NCBI RefSeq assembly: GCF_018918185.1
Contig: NZ_JAHLPZ010000001.1
Coordinates: 558,001 to 622,000 of the forward strand
DNA length: 64,000 nucleotides
Direction of reading: 5' to 3'
From: Eubacterium sp. MSJ-21
Lineage (GTDB): Bacteria > Bacillota > Clostridia > Lachnospirales > Lachnospiraceae
Made by a program: the position numbers and the translations under genes. Of this stretch, positions 1 to 7,772 are shown in pieces; positions within the stretch are counted from its first letter, which is position 1; every line of letters begins with the position of its first letter. The notes beneath the pieces were generated by a model that was not told the origin of the DNA, did no database searches, and was given only the letters and a program-made list of their open reading frames with translations.

Positions 1-1422
1 TATACTTATGACAGCCGGAACCGTCTCGTCCAGGCTGGAAATATTCATTATGAGTATGATGCGGAAGATGTGCGTACTGCTGTAATCACACCGGATTACC
101 GGGAAGATTACACTGTTGACAGGGAGGCAACGTTTAGTCAGGTGCTTTCTGTATCCCGGACATATGTAGCTGGGACAAAAGAAGAGACAACGTATTATTA
201 TGGCAGTGGACTTGTGTATGAGAAGAAAACAGGCACTTTGTCTGATGATTCTCAAAGTAATGAAGACACTACTCTTCAGGTGTATCACTTCAACCATCTT
301 GGAAGTACAATTTGCCTGACAGATAAAACTGGAACTGTGACAAATCGGTTCAACTATGGCACCTATGGTGAGCTTCTGACTGCTGATAAAGCTGTGGTTG
401 TAGATATAACCAGATTCCTGTATAACGGAGAATATGGTGTCCAGACGGATGTAAATGGTCTATATTATATGCGAAGCCGGTATTACAGCCCGGAGATACG
501 GAGGTTTATCAATCAGGATGTTGTAACGGGAAGTATCAATCAATCAGCAAGCCTGAATCGATACAGCTATGTGGAAGGAAATCCGGTCAGTTATACGGAC
601 CCATTCGGATTATCGCCATACCAGTTTATTTCAAGAACCATACATATTGGACTGGATGTAGTAGGAATATTCGTGCCTGGTGCAAATGTAGTAAATGCTT
701 TGTATTACTTTGCGGAAGGAAATATCTATGATGGAGTCGAAAGTCTGATATTTAGTCTGGCAGGTGGAGCGCTTGGAAAAGGGTTCAAGTATGCAGCTGC
801 CGGAGGAAAAACTTTTACGATCGGTGCGGAAACGATTGCCGCGATCACGCAGGGAAGCAGAGGACTGGCCGCAGGACTCGCAGCGAACGATGTGGGACAG
901 GGAATCGCCGGAATGATTGAAGATTACGGCATTGATGGTAAAGATATCTCAGGAAGAACTATTCTGGAAGTACTTGGCATATTGGCAAACGGTGCCCAGA
1001 TGGGTGCATATGGAAATGCATTTGCAAATGGATTTGCAGGTGCTGCCGGGGTGGCAGGTAGTGAAGGTAAGAGTGAGACCAGCTATGGGGAGTCAAGCGG
1101 AAATATTTCTGAATTGTTAGAAAATCGTCCAGAGTTGACTGGAACGAATCGAGAGAAATTATTATCTATGGTACAAGACACAAAATTAGCAGCGTATATT
1201 AATGAAGTGTATAGACCAGGTGCATCTGTTGGAGATGGTGGAACTGCTGATAAATTAATCATGGAGTTTTATGAAGGAAGTTCCCGTCATTTGCCAAAAG
1301 CTAAAGAAAGATTAGTCGGTATAAATAGAATAATAGATTCAGGAAAACTTGGACTGAATGATTTAGATATAGCTGAAGCATTAAGAGATGATTTAGAATA
1401 CGCTATAGACTTATTCAAATAA
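1..1422 (+). CDS. RHS-repeat polymorphic toxin, C-terminal part (5' end outside window)
   Basis: The frame is open from base 1, so this is the 3' end of a larger gene; the first in-window Met (base 70) is not a start. Visible are YD repeats, the conserved RHS core near residues 155-200 (YYMRSRYYSPEIRRF, then NRYSYVEGNPVSYTDPFGL), a hydrophobic Gly/Ala-rich pre-toxin region (about 205-367) and a tip of about 105 residues after base 1104 with a V-G-D-G-G-T-A-D motif. RHS proteins are large secreted or wall-associated proteins that enclose and deliver a variable C-terminal toxin to neighbouring cells. The tip resembles modules I recall from other contact-dependent toxins, but its activity is unknown. 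The next gene is the likely immunity protein. Family assignment is sure; tip function is not. Confidence 0.92.
   Translation, partial: YTYDSRNRLVQAGNIHYEYDAEDVRTAVITPDYREDYTVDREATFSQVLSVSRTYVAGTKEETTYYYGSGLVYEKKTGTLSDDSQSNEDTTLQVYHFNHLGSTICLTDKTGTVTNRFNYGTYGELLTADKAVVVDITRFLYNGEYGVQTDVNGLYYMRSRYYSPEIRRFINQDVVTGSINQSASLNRYSYVEGNPVSYTDPFGLSPYQFISRTIHIGLDVVGIFVPGANVVNALYYFAEGNIYDGVESLIFSLAGGALGKGFKYAAAGGKTFTIGAETIAAITQGSRGLAAGLAANDVGQGIAGMIEDYGIDGKDISGRTILEVLGILANGAQMGAYGNAFANGFAGAAGVAGSEGKSETSYGESSGNISELLENRPELTGTNREKLLSMVQDTKLAAYINEVYRPGASVGDGGTADKLIMEFYEGSSRHLPKAKERLVGINRIIDSGKLGLNDLDIAEALRDDLEYAIDLFK
902..1103 (+). repeat. 202-bp RHS segment, copy 1 of 2
   Basis: Bases 902-1103 recur at 2412-2613 (constant offset 1510) with only a small number of mismatches; identity stops abruptly where the toxin tip begins. 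It encodes the end of the pre-toxin region (GMIEDYGIDGKD through SYG-SSG). It is a homology arm through which tips could be exchanged. Confidence 0.95.
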
Positions 1423-1440
1423 AGGAGATTAATAAAAATT

Positions 1441-1806
1441 ATGATTATAGATGATTTTTTGAAACAAATGACAATTTATTTTCCAACAATAAAAAAAGAT
1501 TTGGATGAACACATACAAGAATTCGGAGAAAGATTGGATACTATTGTTATAGAGGATATTATTATGCCAGAAATTATTGAACTTTTGGAAAAAGACGCGG
1601 ATACGAAGAAGCTAAAAGTTATATTTGACTATTTTGAGGATGTATGTATTAATTCAGATGATTATCTCAATAATGTTTTTTCTATAACAGCATTGGAAAT
1701 ATTGGGTAATGATAAAAATATATTGGAAAAAGCTAAGAAATATATGGGACCTATAACAATAAAACTTCAGAGGGAAGCTGATATTGCTATAGGACGACAA
1801 GTATAA
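1441..1806 (+). CDS. Probable immunity protein for the RHS tip
   Basis: A 121-residue acidic, helix-rich protein with no signal peptide or membrane segment, starting 18 bp after the RHS stop behind AAAGGAGA (1422-1429). In polymorphic toxin loci the small gene directly after the toxin neutralises its tip, and this position is the main evidence for the role. The sequence reminds me of DUF7674-type proteins (MIIDDFLKQM start, long Leu/Ile/Glu helices), which I could not check. The coding sequence is more AT-rich than the RHS core, as is usual for swapped tip/immunity modules. The IS110 remnant begins 6 bp after its stop. Confidence 0.6.
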   Translation: MIIDDFLKQMTIYFPTIKKDLDEHIQEFGERLDTIVIEDIIMPEIIELLEKDADTKKLKVIFDYFEDVCINSDDYLNNVFSITALEILGNDKNILEKAKKYMGPITIKLQREADIAIGRQV

Positions 1807-1864
1807 GCACAACAACTAAGCCTCCCCACGGGCAGGCTTAAATCCTAGTCTCACTACCAGACAT

Positions 1865-2362
1865 TTAACAGAACTTCTTAGGTTCATAAGGTTTACTATC
1901 CCGTAACACGGCATAAATTACGGTGCTAAGCTTTCTTGCCACGGCTCCTGTGGCAGTTAAGTGATGTTTACCTTGGTCACGTTTCTTTTTGTAATATGCA
2001 TTCAACGGGCTATTGTGAAAAGAGCAGGTGGTAGCCGCAAGAAAAATGGCATGTCTTAAGTAAGGTGAACCATGTTTTGACATATGGTTATGTGTGCTGT
2101 TAAATTCACCCGACTGACGTACAGTTGGATCAATGCCAGCAAAGGCAACTAATGCAGAGGAATTTTTAAATCTGCTTATATCACCGATTTCAGCAAGAAT
2201 AGTAGCAGCACCAATTATGCCTATTCCCGGGATTGTATGTAAGTAACAATCAAACTGCTCATTGTATTTTATGATTTCAATATCAAGAGCTTCAATCTGC
2301 TTATCAAGAAAATTCATCCTGTCAATGAGCTGTTTTAACTGGAAAGAGAAAGCATCCTGTAT
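1865..2362 (-). pseudogene. IS110-family transposase, 3' fragment (remnant A)
   Basis: About 165 codons of the C-terminal half remain on the minus strand, including the Transposase_20 segment IPGIGIIGAATILAEIGDISRF and the A-F-A-G-I-D-P / S-K-H-G-S-P-Y-L-R motifs that carry the catalytic serine region in this family. The frame meets TGA at 2365-2363, just beyond DAFSFQLKQLIDRM, and the N-terminal RuvC-like DEDD domain is absent, so it cannot be active. IS110 elements encode their guide ('bridge') RNA in the 5' noncoding end, which is also missing. The conserved element edge extends to about 1813, where a hairpin TAAGCCT...AGGCTTA is found. It sits between RHS cassettes 1 and 2. Confidence 0.88.
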
Positions 2363-2411
2363 TCAGTTTGAAGTATCTAGAATTGATATTTGGTAATTTG
2401 TAATTCGGATT

Positions 2412-2613
2412 GAATCGCCGGAATGATTGAAGATTACGGCATTGATGGTAAAGATAACTCAGGAAGAACTATTCTGGAAGTACTTGGCATATTGGCAAGC
2501 GGTGCCCAGATGGGTGCATATGGAAATGCATTTGCAAATGGATTTGCAGGTGCTGCCGGGGTGTCAGGTAATGAAAGAAAGAGCGAGACCAGCTATGGGA
2601 AGTCAAGTGGAAA
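2412..2613 (+). repeat. 202-bp RHS segment, copy 2 of 2
   Basis: Direct repeat of 902-1103. It starts abruptly after the IS110 remnant and ends where orphan tip 2 diverges (K-L-N-W-D versus N-I-S-E-L). Confidence 0.95.
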
Positions 2614-2946
2614 ATTAAACTGGGACGCAATTGTTAGTAAAAAAGGTGAAACCAGGGTTGATCATATTAATCGACATGCGGTTCCAAATAATAGTCGAGA
2701 AACACATGGTGTATTTAACGGGAATCCGATAGATATGGTAAATGATGCATGAGAACAACGTTATTTGGTTGAACCGATATCGGATGGAATGGGAGGAACA
2801 ATTTATAACATTCCGTACAAAAATGCAGGCTATGAAAGTGGATATATTAATACTGTGCTCAAATGGATTATATAACAATAGTAACTCTGGATGAAAGTAC
2901 TGATTTAATTACCGCATTTCCGTCTTTTGGAGATTATCATAAGTGA
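2412..2946 (+). pseudogene. Displaced (orphan) RHS toxin tip 2, broken
   Basis: It begins with the second copy of the 202-bp RHS segment and then a different tip: R-V-D-H-I-N-R-H, E-T-H-G-V-F, and after an in-frame TGA (2750-2752, where TGG Trp would fit) the frame continues sensibly to 2877. A frame slip near 2860-2875 then leads into DYITIVTLDES and ends ITAFPSFGDYHK before TGA at 2944-2946. Paired His/Arg motifs plus a terminal T-A-F-P are typical of small RNase-type tips, but that is inference. With no RHS shell and two lesions it is a silent spare tip rather than a working toxin. Confidence 0.8.
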
Positions 2947-2961
2947 TGGGAGGGGTCTAAA

Positions 2962-3201
2962 ATGTATAATATTGGTTACTGTAAGATATGTAAGCAAGGC
3001 TTACTTGAAATTGCAAAAGATAAATTAACTAAAAAAATATTTATATGTTGTGATGAATGTGAAGCAGAGTGGGATAATCCGGAGGATGCATTAAAAGGTA
3101 TCAATGGAACGAGAAATAAATATGGAGAAATAGAATATCCAAATATAGAAGATATACTAAGAGAAAAATGGAGTGTTTCAATAAATGAGCATCACAACTA
3201 A
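2962..3201 (+). CDS. Zinc-ribbon-like small protein, probable immunity to orphan tip 2
   Basis: 79 residues. Two CxxC pairs (C7/C10 and C30/C33) predict a small zinc ribbon; the rest is acidic (EAEWDNPEDA, IEDILREKW). The start at 2962 follows GGGAGGGG (2947-2954), 15 bp after the end of tip 2. Its position suggests it protected against that tip, and unlike the tip it is intact. The stop codon lies inside the edge of the second IS110 remnant, so the last residues come from element sequence. I know no named family for it; zinc-ribbon immunity proteins do exist in RHS/CDI loci. Confidence 0.6.
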   Translation: MYNIGYCKICKQGLLEIAKDKLTKKIFICCDECEAEWDNPEDALKGINGTRNKYGEIEYPNIEDILREKWSVSINEHHN

Positions 3202-3367
3202 GCCTCCCCACCGGCAGGCTTAAATCATAGTCTTACTACAAAACAGTAACAAAATTTTTTAGGTTCATAAGGCTTACCATCCCGTAATACGGTGGTAAGC
3301 TTTTTTGCCACTGTACTGGTGGTAGTCAAATGGCGTTTACCTTGTTCATGCTTTTTTGTAGTAGGCA
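3195..3367 (-). mobile_element. IS110-family remnant B (3' end only)
   Basis: Bases 3195-3367 align with 1813-1985 of remnant A: the same CAACTAAGCCTCCCCAC edge, the same TTAGGTTCATAAGG block, and eroded reverse-strand coding for the transposase C-terminus, with a ~10-bp deletion near 3290. No usable frame remains. It closes cassette 2 exactly as remnant A closes cassette 1. Confidence 0.8.
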
Positions 3368-3386
3368 CAAGTCTAAATGTACCAAA

Positions 3387-3443
3387 TTCTATACAATTAT
3401 CGTGGAAAAATCGGTTTACAAATTGTATACAAAATGTTATATT
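3387..3443 (+). promoter_or_regulatory. Promoter with two GntR-like operators before the pan genes
   Basis: TTTACA (3415-3420), a 17-bp spacer and TATATT (3438-3443) form a plausible sigma-A promoter about 85 bp upstream of the reductase gene. The perfect palindrome TTGTATACAA (3423-3432) fills the spacer and a near copy TTCTATACAA lies at 3387-3396. TTGTATACAA matches the core of known GntR-family operators such as the Bacillus gluconate operator. No regulator gene is in the window. Confidence 0.55.
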
Positions 3444-3527
3444 GCGAAATGGATGGTATTCGAGAGAAACTATACTGGGAAATGAATATGGTGCACACCC
3501 CTTTGGTCAGAAAGAAGAGGTGATGGT

Positions 3528-4373
3528 ATGAAGATTGGATTAATTGGAGCTGGAAAAATGGGCTTTACGCTCGGAAGGCATTTATCCGATTTCGCGAAGA
3601 CGCATGCAGAGATGCTCTGTGTGGAGGGTTTTTACAGTCGGAATCCGGAGAGTGCAAGAGAGGCAGCGCGATTTACTGGTACGAAATACTATGAAGACGT
3701 GGAAACATTGGTGCAGGTGTGTGATACTATATTTTTAACGGTTCCGGACGGACAAATTGCGAACGTGGCAGAAGAAATTGCAGCTAGTTCGGTGTGTCTG
3801 GATGGAAAAACGATGATTCATACGAGTGGGGCTCTATCCTCACAGGTATTTTCTGGTATGGGTAGCCGTGTGAGCGGGTATTCAATACATCCTATTTATG
3901 CAGTGAATTCAAAGACGGATTCCTACATACATTTCCAAGACTGTTACATGACAATTGAAGGCGAAGGAACGAAGACGGAGGAGCTCATATGCCTGTTTGA
4001 GAAAATGGGACATACAATCCGGCAGATTTCCGCAGACCAAAAGGCAAAATACCATGCGTCGGCAGTATTTGCAAGCAATCTGGTGATCGGACTATATAAG
4101 ATGGGGACAGCCCTTCTTTCAGAGTGCGGATTTACACCGGAGGAGGCAGAGTACGCGTTGATGCCGCTCTTTGCAAATAATGCAGAGAATATGGAACGTT
4201 TTGGCTGCGAGAAAGCATTGACGGGACCGGTCAGCCGCGGCGATGTGGCAACGGTGGAGAAGCATCTGCAGGCACTTGACGGCGATGCGCGTGAGGTGTA
4301 CCGGCTGCTTTCGAAGCAATTGTGTAATGCAGATAGTCAGGCAATTCAAACTATATTGGATATGAAGGAGTAA
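3528..4373 (+). CDS. panG: Rossmann/DUF2520 oxidoreductase, probable ketopantoate reductase
   Basis: 281 residues. An N-terminal NAD(P)-binding Rossmann motif G-L-I-G-A-G-K-M-G, an S-I-H-P-I motif near residue 123 and a C-terminal helical DUF2520 dimerisation region are visible. It lies 3 bp before panB and heads the panB-C-D set, which has no panE. Ketopantoate reductase turns 2-dehydropantoate (the PanB product) into pantoate using NADPH. From memory, a PanE-unrelated enzyme, PanG, serves this step in Francisella, Enterococcus and Clostridioides and belongs to this Rossmann/DUF2520 type. Fold and context are firm; the exact substrate is inferred. An amino-acid-type dehydrogenase is the alternative. 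Confidence 0.75.
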   Translation: MKIGLIGAGKMGFTLGRHLSDFAKTHAEMLCVEGFYSRNPESAREAARFTGTKYYEDVETLVQVCDTIFLTVPDGQIANVAEEIAASSVCLDGKTMIHTSGALSSQVFSGMGSRVSGYSIHPIYAVNSKTDSYIHFQDCYMTIEGEGTKTEELICLFEKMGHTIRQISADQKAKYHASAVFASNLVIGLYKMGTALLSECGFTPEEAEYALMPLFANNAENMERFGCEKALTGPVSRGDVATVEKHLQALDGDAREVYRLLSKQLCNADSQAIQTILDMKE

Positions 4374-4376
4374 ACC

Positions 4377-5204
4377 ATGAAAAAAACAGTAACTACTTTT
4401 GCAAAGGCAAAGGCTTCCGGTGAGAAGCTTACAATGTTGACAGCATATGATTATTCGACAGCCAAGCTGATGGACGAGGCAGGTGTGGATTCGATTCTGG
4501 TCGGCGATTCCCTCGGAAATGTTGTGCTTGGATATGAGGACACCGTCTCCGTAACGATGGAGGATATGATCCATCACGGAGCAGCGGTTGCACGTGGTGC
4601 GAAGGAAGCTTTGGTCGTGATCGATATGCCGTTTATGTCTTACCAGACATCGGTCTATGATGCAGTTGTAAATGCAGGACGTCTGATGAAGGAAGGCCGT
4701 GCCAATGCAGTGAAATTAGAGGGTGGTGTGGAAGTAGCACCACAGATTAAGGCAATCACACAGGCAGGTATCCCAGTGTGTGCACATATCGGACTTACCC
4801 CGCAGTCCATCAATGCATTTGGTGGATTCAAGGTACAGGGCAAGACGGAAGCAGCCGCACAGAAGCTGATTGACGATGCGCTGGCAGTACAGGATGCGGG
4901 TGCATTTGCAGTAGTACTCGAATGTGTACCGGAGAAGCTGGCTACACTTGTGACAGAGAAGTTAGATATTCCGACCATCGGTATCGGTGCCGGAAATGGC
5001 TGCGACGGACAGGTGCTTGTGTATGCGGATATGCTTGGCATGTTCAGTGATTTCACACCGAAGTTCGTAAAGCGGTTCGCAGAGACCGGTGCGATGATGA
5101 AGCAGGGATTCGAGCAGTATATCAAGGAAGTAAAGGAAGGCACGTATCCTTCCGCAGAGCATACCTATGCGATCGCAGATGATGTAATCGAGAAATTGTA
5201 CTAA
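4377..5204 (+). CDS. panB: 3-methyl-2-oxobutanoate hydroxymethyltransferase
   Basis: 275 residues, full length for the family. It adds a hydroxymethyl group from 5,10-methylene-THF to 2-oxoisovalerate, giving 2-dehydropantoate, the first committed step to pantothenate. Family signatures: [29 protein letters not shown] (metal and substrate site), KLEGG, and [19 protein letters not shown] with the catalytic [10 protein letters not shown] segment. The start follows AAGGAG (4366-4371) and lies 3 bp after the DUF2520 gene, so the two are translated together. A hairpin (5209-5255) separates it from panC. Confidence 0.97.
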   Translation: MKKTVTTFAKAKASGEKLTMLTAYDYSTAKLMDEAGVDSILVGDSLGNVVLGYEDTVSVTMEDMIHHGAAVARGAKEALVVIDMPFMSYQTSVYDAVVNAGRLMKEGRANAVKLEGGVEVAPQIKAITQAGIPVCAHIGLTPQSINAFGGFKVQGKTEAAAQKLIDDALAVQDAGAFAVVLECVPEKLATLVTEKLDIPTIGIGAGNGCDGQVLVYADMLGMFSDFTPKFVKRFAETGAMMKQGFEQYIKEVKEGTYPSAEHTYAIADDVIEKLY

Positions 5205-5208
5205 GGTG

Positions 5209-5255
5209 CGAAAACATTTACGTGTACAACTCCATATACACCTATTATGTTTTCG
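5209..5255 (+). other. Intercistronic hairpin between panB and panC
   Basis: CGAAAACAT (5209-5217) pairs with ATGTTTTCG (5247-5255), and inside it GTGTA (5222-5226) pairs with TACAC. There is no U-run directly after, so an RNA-processing or stability element is more likely than a strong terminator. Confidence 0.5.
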
Positions 5256-5298
5256 TTGCTTTACAATAAAACTTTGAATATTGAAAGGAAGAAATAAC

Positions 5299-6147
5299 AT
5301 GGAAATCGTAACAACAGTGAAGGAAGTTCGGGATAGAGTCAAGGCATGGAAGAAGGAGGGCAAGCAGGTAGGTCTGGTGCCGACAATGGGATATCTGCAT
5401 GAGGGACATAAGAGCCTGATCGACAAGGCGGTTGCAGAAAATGATGCGGTTGTAGTCAGTGTATTTGTCAACCCAATGCAGTTTGGACCGACTGAGGATC
5501 TGGCAAGCTACCCAAGAGATTTAGAGGCAGATGCAAAGCTGTGTGAGGCAGCCGGCGCAAGTCTGATATTCCATCCGGAACCGGAGGAAATGTATAAGGA
5601 CGGTTTCTGTTCTTTTGTTGATATGAACGGACTTACCAACGCACTGTGTGGATTGTCCCGCCCGGTTCATTTTCGTGGTGTATGTACGGTAGTGAATAAG
5701 CTGTTCAATATCGTACAGCCGGATAAGGCATATTTCGGTGAGAAGGATGCACAGCAGCTCGCTGTAATCAAGCGTATGGTTACCGATCTGAACATGGATA
5801 TCGAAATCGTTGGATGTCCGATCATCCGTGAAGCAGACGGACTTGCAAAGAGTTCCAGAAATACATACCTTTCCCCGGAGTCCAGAAAGCAGGCAGTGAT
5901 CCTGTCCAAGGCCATCTTCCTTGGTAAGAAGATGGTAGAAGATGGCGAGCGTGACGCAGCGAAGATCAAGAAGGCTATGACCGACCTGATCAACACAATG
6001 CCGCTTGCAACCATCGATTATGTGGAGATCGTAGATGGTATGACCATGCAGAGCATCGACACATTGAAGGGTGACATCTTGTGTGCAATCGCAGTCAATA
6101 TCGGCGGTGAAGCAAGACTTATTGATAATTTCCACTATACAGTTTAG
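5299..6147 (+). CDS. panC: Pantothenate synthetase (pantoate-beta-alanine ligase)
   Basis: 282 residues. ATP-dependent condensation of pantoate and beta-alanine to pantothenate. The nucleotidyltransferase-fold signatures are clear: [15 protein letters not shown] (HxGH-type), [13 protein letters not shown], the [16 protein letters not shown] segment, and [14 protein letters not shown] (KMSKS-like loop). ATG 5299 is chosen because AAAGGAAG (5283-5290) sits 8 bp before it; the TTG at 5281 is in frame but has no ribosome site. panD follows within 15 bp. Confidence 0.97.
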   Translation: MEIVTTVKEVRDRVKAWKKEGKQVGLVPTMGYLHEGHKSLIDKAVAENDAVVVSVFVNPMQFGPTEDLASYPRDLEADAKLCEAAGASLIFHPEPEEMYKDGFCSFVDMNGLTNALCGLSRPVHFRGVCTVVNKLFNIVQPDKAYFGEKDAQQLAVIKRMVTDLNMDIEIVGCPIIREADGLAKSSRNTYLSPESRKQAVILSKAIFLGKKMVEDGERDAAKIKKAMTDLINTMPLATIDYVEIVDGMTMQSIDTLKGDILCAIAVNIGGEARLIDNFHYTV

Positions 6148-6161
6148 AGGAGGAAGCATGT

Positions 6162-6551
6162 ATGACAGTCAATATGCTGAAAAGTAAAATACATCGCGCA
6201 ACGGTAAAACAGGCAGAATTGCAGTACGTTGGCAGTATCACGATTGATGAGGCACTGATGGAGGCGGCTGGCATCTTCGAATATGAGAAGGTGCAGATCG
6301 TCGATATCGAAAATGGAAACCGCTTCGAAACGTATGTGATCGCCGGTGAGCGTGAGAGCGGCATGATCTGCTTAAACGGTGCTGCCGCAAGACAGGTCTG
6401 TGTCGGAGATAAGATCATCATCATGTGCTATGCAGATATGACGCCGGAAGAGGTACAGACACATAAGCCGAAGGTTGTATTTGTGGATGAAGAGAATAAA
6501 ATTTCCAGACTGACAAATTATGAGAAACATGGTAGACTAGAGGATATGTGA
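6162..6551 (+). CDS. panD: Aspartate 1-decarboxylase
   Basis: 129 residues. A pyruvoyl enzyme that makes beta-alanine from aspartate for PanC. The self-cleavage site Gly24-Ser25 in YVGSITID, which yields the pyruvoyl group on Ser25, is intact, as are the KSKIHRATV start, the catalytic Tyr of ETYVIAG and NGAAAR. AGAGGAGG (6146-6153) precedes ATG 6162 by 8 bp; the ATG at 6158 is out of frame. About four residues longer at the N-terminus than the common start ([12 protein letters not shown] 6174). Confidence 0.96.
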   Translation: MTVNMLKSKIHRATVKQAELQYVGSITIDEALMEAAGIFEYEKVQIVDIENGNRFETYVIAGERESGMICLNGAAARQVCVGDKIIIMCYADMTPEEVQTHKPKVVFVDEENKISRLTNYEKHGRLEDM

Positions 6552-6578
6552 ATTATATCTTGATCAGGAGGGAACATT

Positions 6579-7772
6579 ATGCTTACAGGAAAGAAAATTG
6601 TGCTCGGTGTGAGTGGAGGTATCGCAGCCTACAAGATGGCGAATGTTGCAAGCATGCTTTCCAAGCTGCATGCAGACATCCATGTTGTGATGACAGAGAA
6701 TGCGACACATTTTATCACACCGGAGACATTTGAAGTACTGACAGGAAACCACTGTTATACAGATACATTTGACCGTTGCATGGAACTGCATGTACCGCAT
6801 ATCGCGCTCGGCACGCAGGCGGATGCAATTTTGATCGCACCTGCAAGTGCGGATGTAGTTGGCAAGATCGCAAATGGAATTGCGGATGATATGCTCACAA
6901 CCTGTGTGCTTCCTGCAACCTGTCCGGTTATGCTTGCCCCATCCATGAATGTACATATGTACGAGAATCCGATCGTGCAGGATAACATGAAGAAGCTTGC
7001 CTCCTATGGATATGAAATCATCGAGGCTGACGAAGGATATCTGGCATGTCGGGATATCGGCAAAGGAAAGCTTCCACCGGAGCATGTACTTGTGGATTAT
7101 ATTATCCGTGCCTGCGCAATGGACAAAGACCTTGCAGGTAAGAAGGTGCTTGTGACAGCGGGTGCCACACAGGAGTCTATCGATCCGGTCCGTTATATCA
7201 CGAATCATTCGACCGGCAAGATGGGGTATGCATTGGCACGTATGGCGGCATTCCGTGGCGCCAAGGTTACACTTGTGGCTGGACCGACGAATCTGGAGGA
7301 TCCATTGTTTGTCGATATGGTGAAGGTTGTTACAGCGGAAGATATGTATGAGGCAGTGACAAGCCGGAGCGCGGATATGGATATCATCATCAAGGCAGCG
7401 GCGGTTGCCGATTACCGTCCGGAAAATGTCAGCGATGAAAAGATCAAAAAGCAGGATGGCAGCATGGCTATTCCACTTACAAGAACAAAGGATATTCTGG
7501 CATATCTTGGCGAGCATAAGAAGGACAGACAGTTTATCTGCGGATTTTCTATGGAGACAGAGCATATGGTAGAAAATTCAAAGAAGAAGTTAGAGAAGAA
7601 GCATATTGACATGGTTGCTGCGAACAACCTGAAGGTAGAGGGTGCCGGATTCGGCGTGGATACGAATATTATGACACTCATAACAAAAGAGGGAGAAAAA
7701 GAACTCCCTCTGATGAGCAAAGAAGATGTCGCAAATGCGATATTGGATGAAATTATAGCAAAGATAAACTAA
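6579..7772 (+). CDS. coaBC: Phosphopantothenoylcysteine decarboxylase / phosphopantothenate-cysteine ligase
   Basis: 397 residues, bifunctional. The N-terminal flavoprotein CoaC domain (about 1-180) has GVSGGIAAYK, catalytic His74 (VPHIALG), PSMNVHMYENP and the CoaC active-site Cys in EGYLACRDIGKGKLP. The C-terminal CoaB domain has TAGATQESIDPVRYITNHSTGKMG and AAAVADYRP. It ligates cysteine to 4'-phosphopantothenate and decarboxylates the product to phosphopantetheine, linking panBCD to coenzyme A. GGAGGG (6568-6573) precedes the start. Its end overlaps the convergent yitT-like gene by 4 bp, with no terminator in between. Confidence 0.97.
   Translation: MLTGKKIVLGVSGGIAAYKMANVASMLSKLHADIHVVMTENATHFITPETFEVLTGNHCYTDTFDRCMELHVPHIALGTQADAILIAPASADVVGKIANGIADDMLTTCVLPATCPVMLAPSMNVHMYENPIVQDNMKKLASYGYEIIEADEGYLACRDIGKGKLPPEHVLVDYIIRACAMDKDLAGKKVLVTAGATQESIDPVRYITNHSTGKMGYALARMAAFRGAKVTLVAGPTNLEDPLFVDMVKVVTAEDMYEAVTSRSADMDIIIKAAAVADYRPENVSDEKIKKQDGSMAIPLTRTKDILAYLGEHKKDRQFICGFSMETEHMVENSKKKLEKKHIDMVAANNLKVEGAGFGVDTNIMTLITKEGEKELPLMSKEDVANAILDEIIAKIN

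Noticed and set aside
1813-3367. IS110 remnants considered as active elements with bridge RNA
   Set aside because: Both lack the 5' end, the N-terminal catalytic domain and the noncoding region where the guide RNA would be.
3292-3531. 79-codon plus-strand frame before the DUF2520 gene
   Set aside because: It starts inside IS110 remnant B, crosses the promoter and operators and has no ribosome site or recognisable domain.
6564-7565. 333-codon minus-strand frame opposite coaBC
   Set aside because: Cys/His-rich antisense translation of a clearly real gene, typical of codon-bias shadows.
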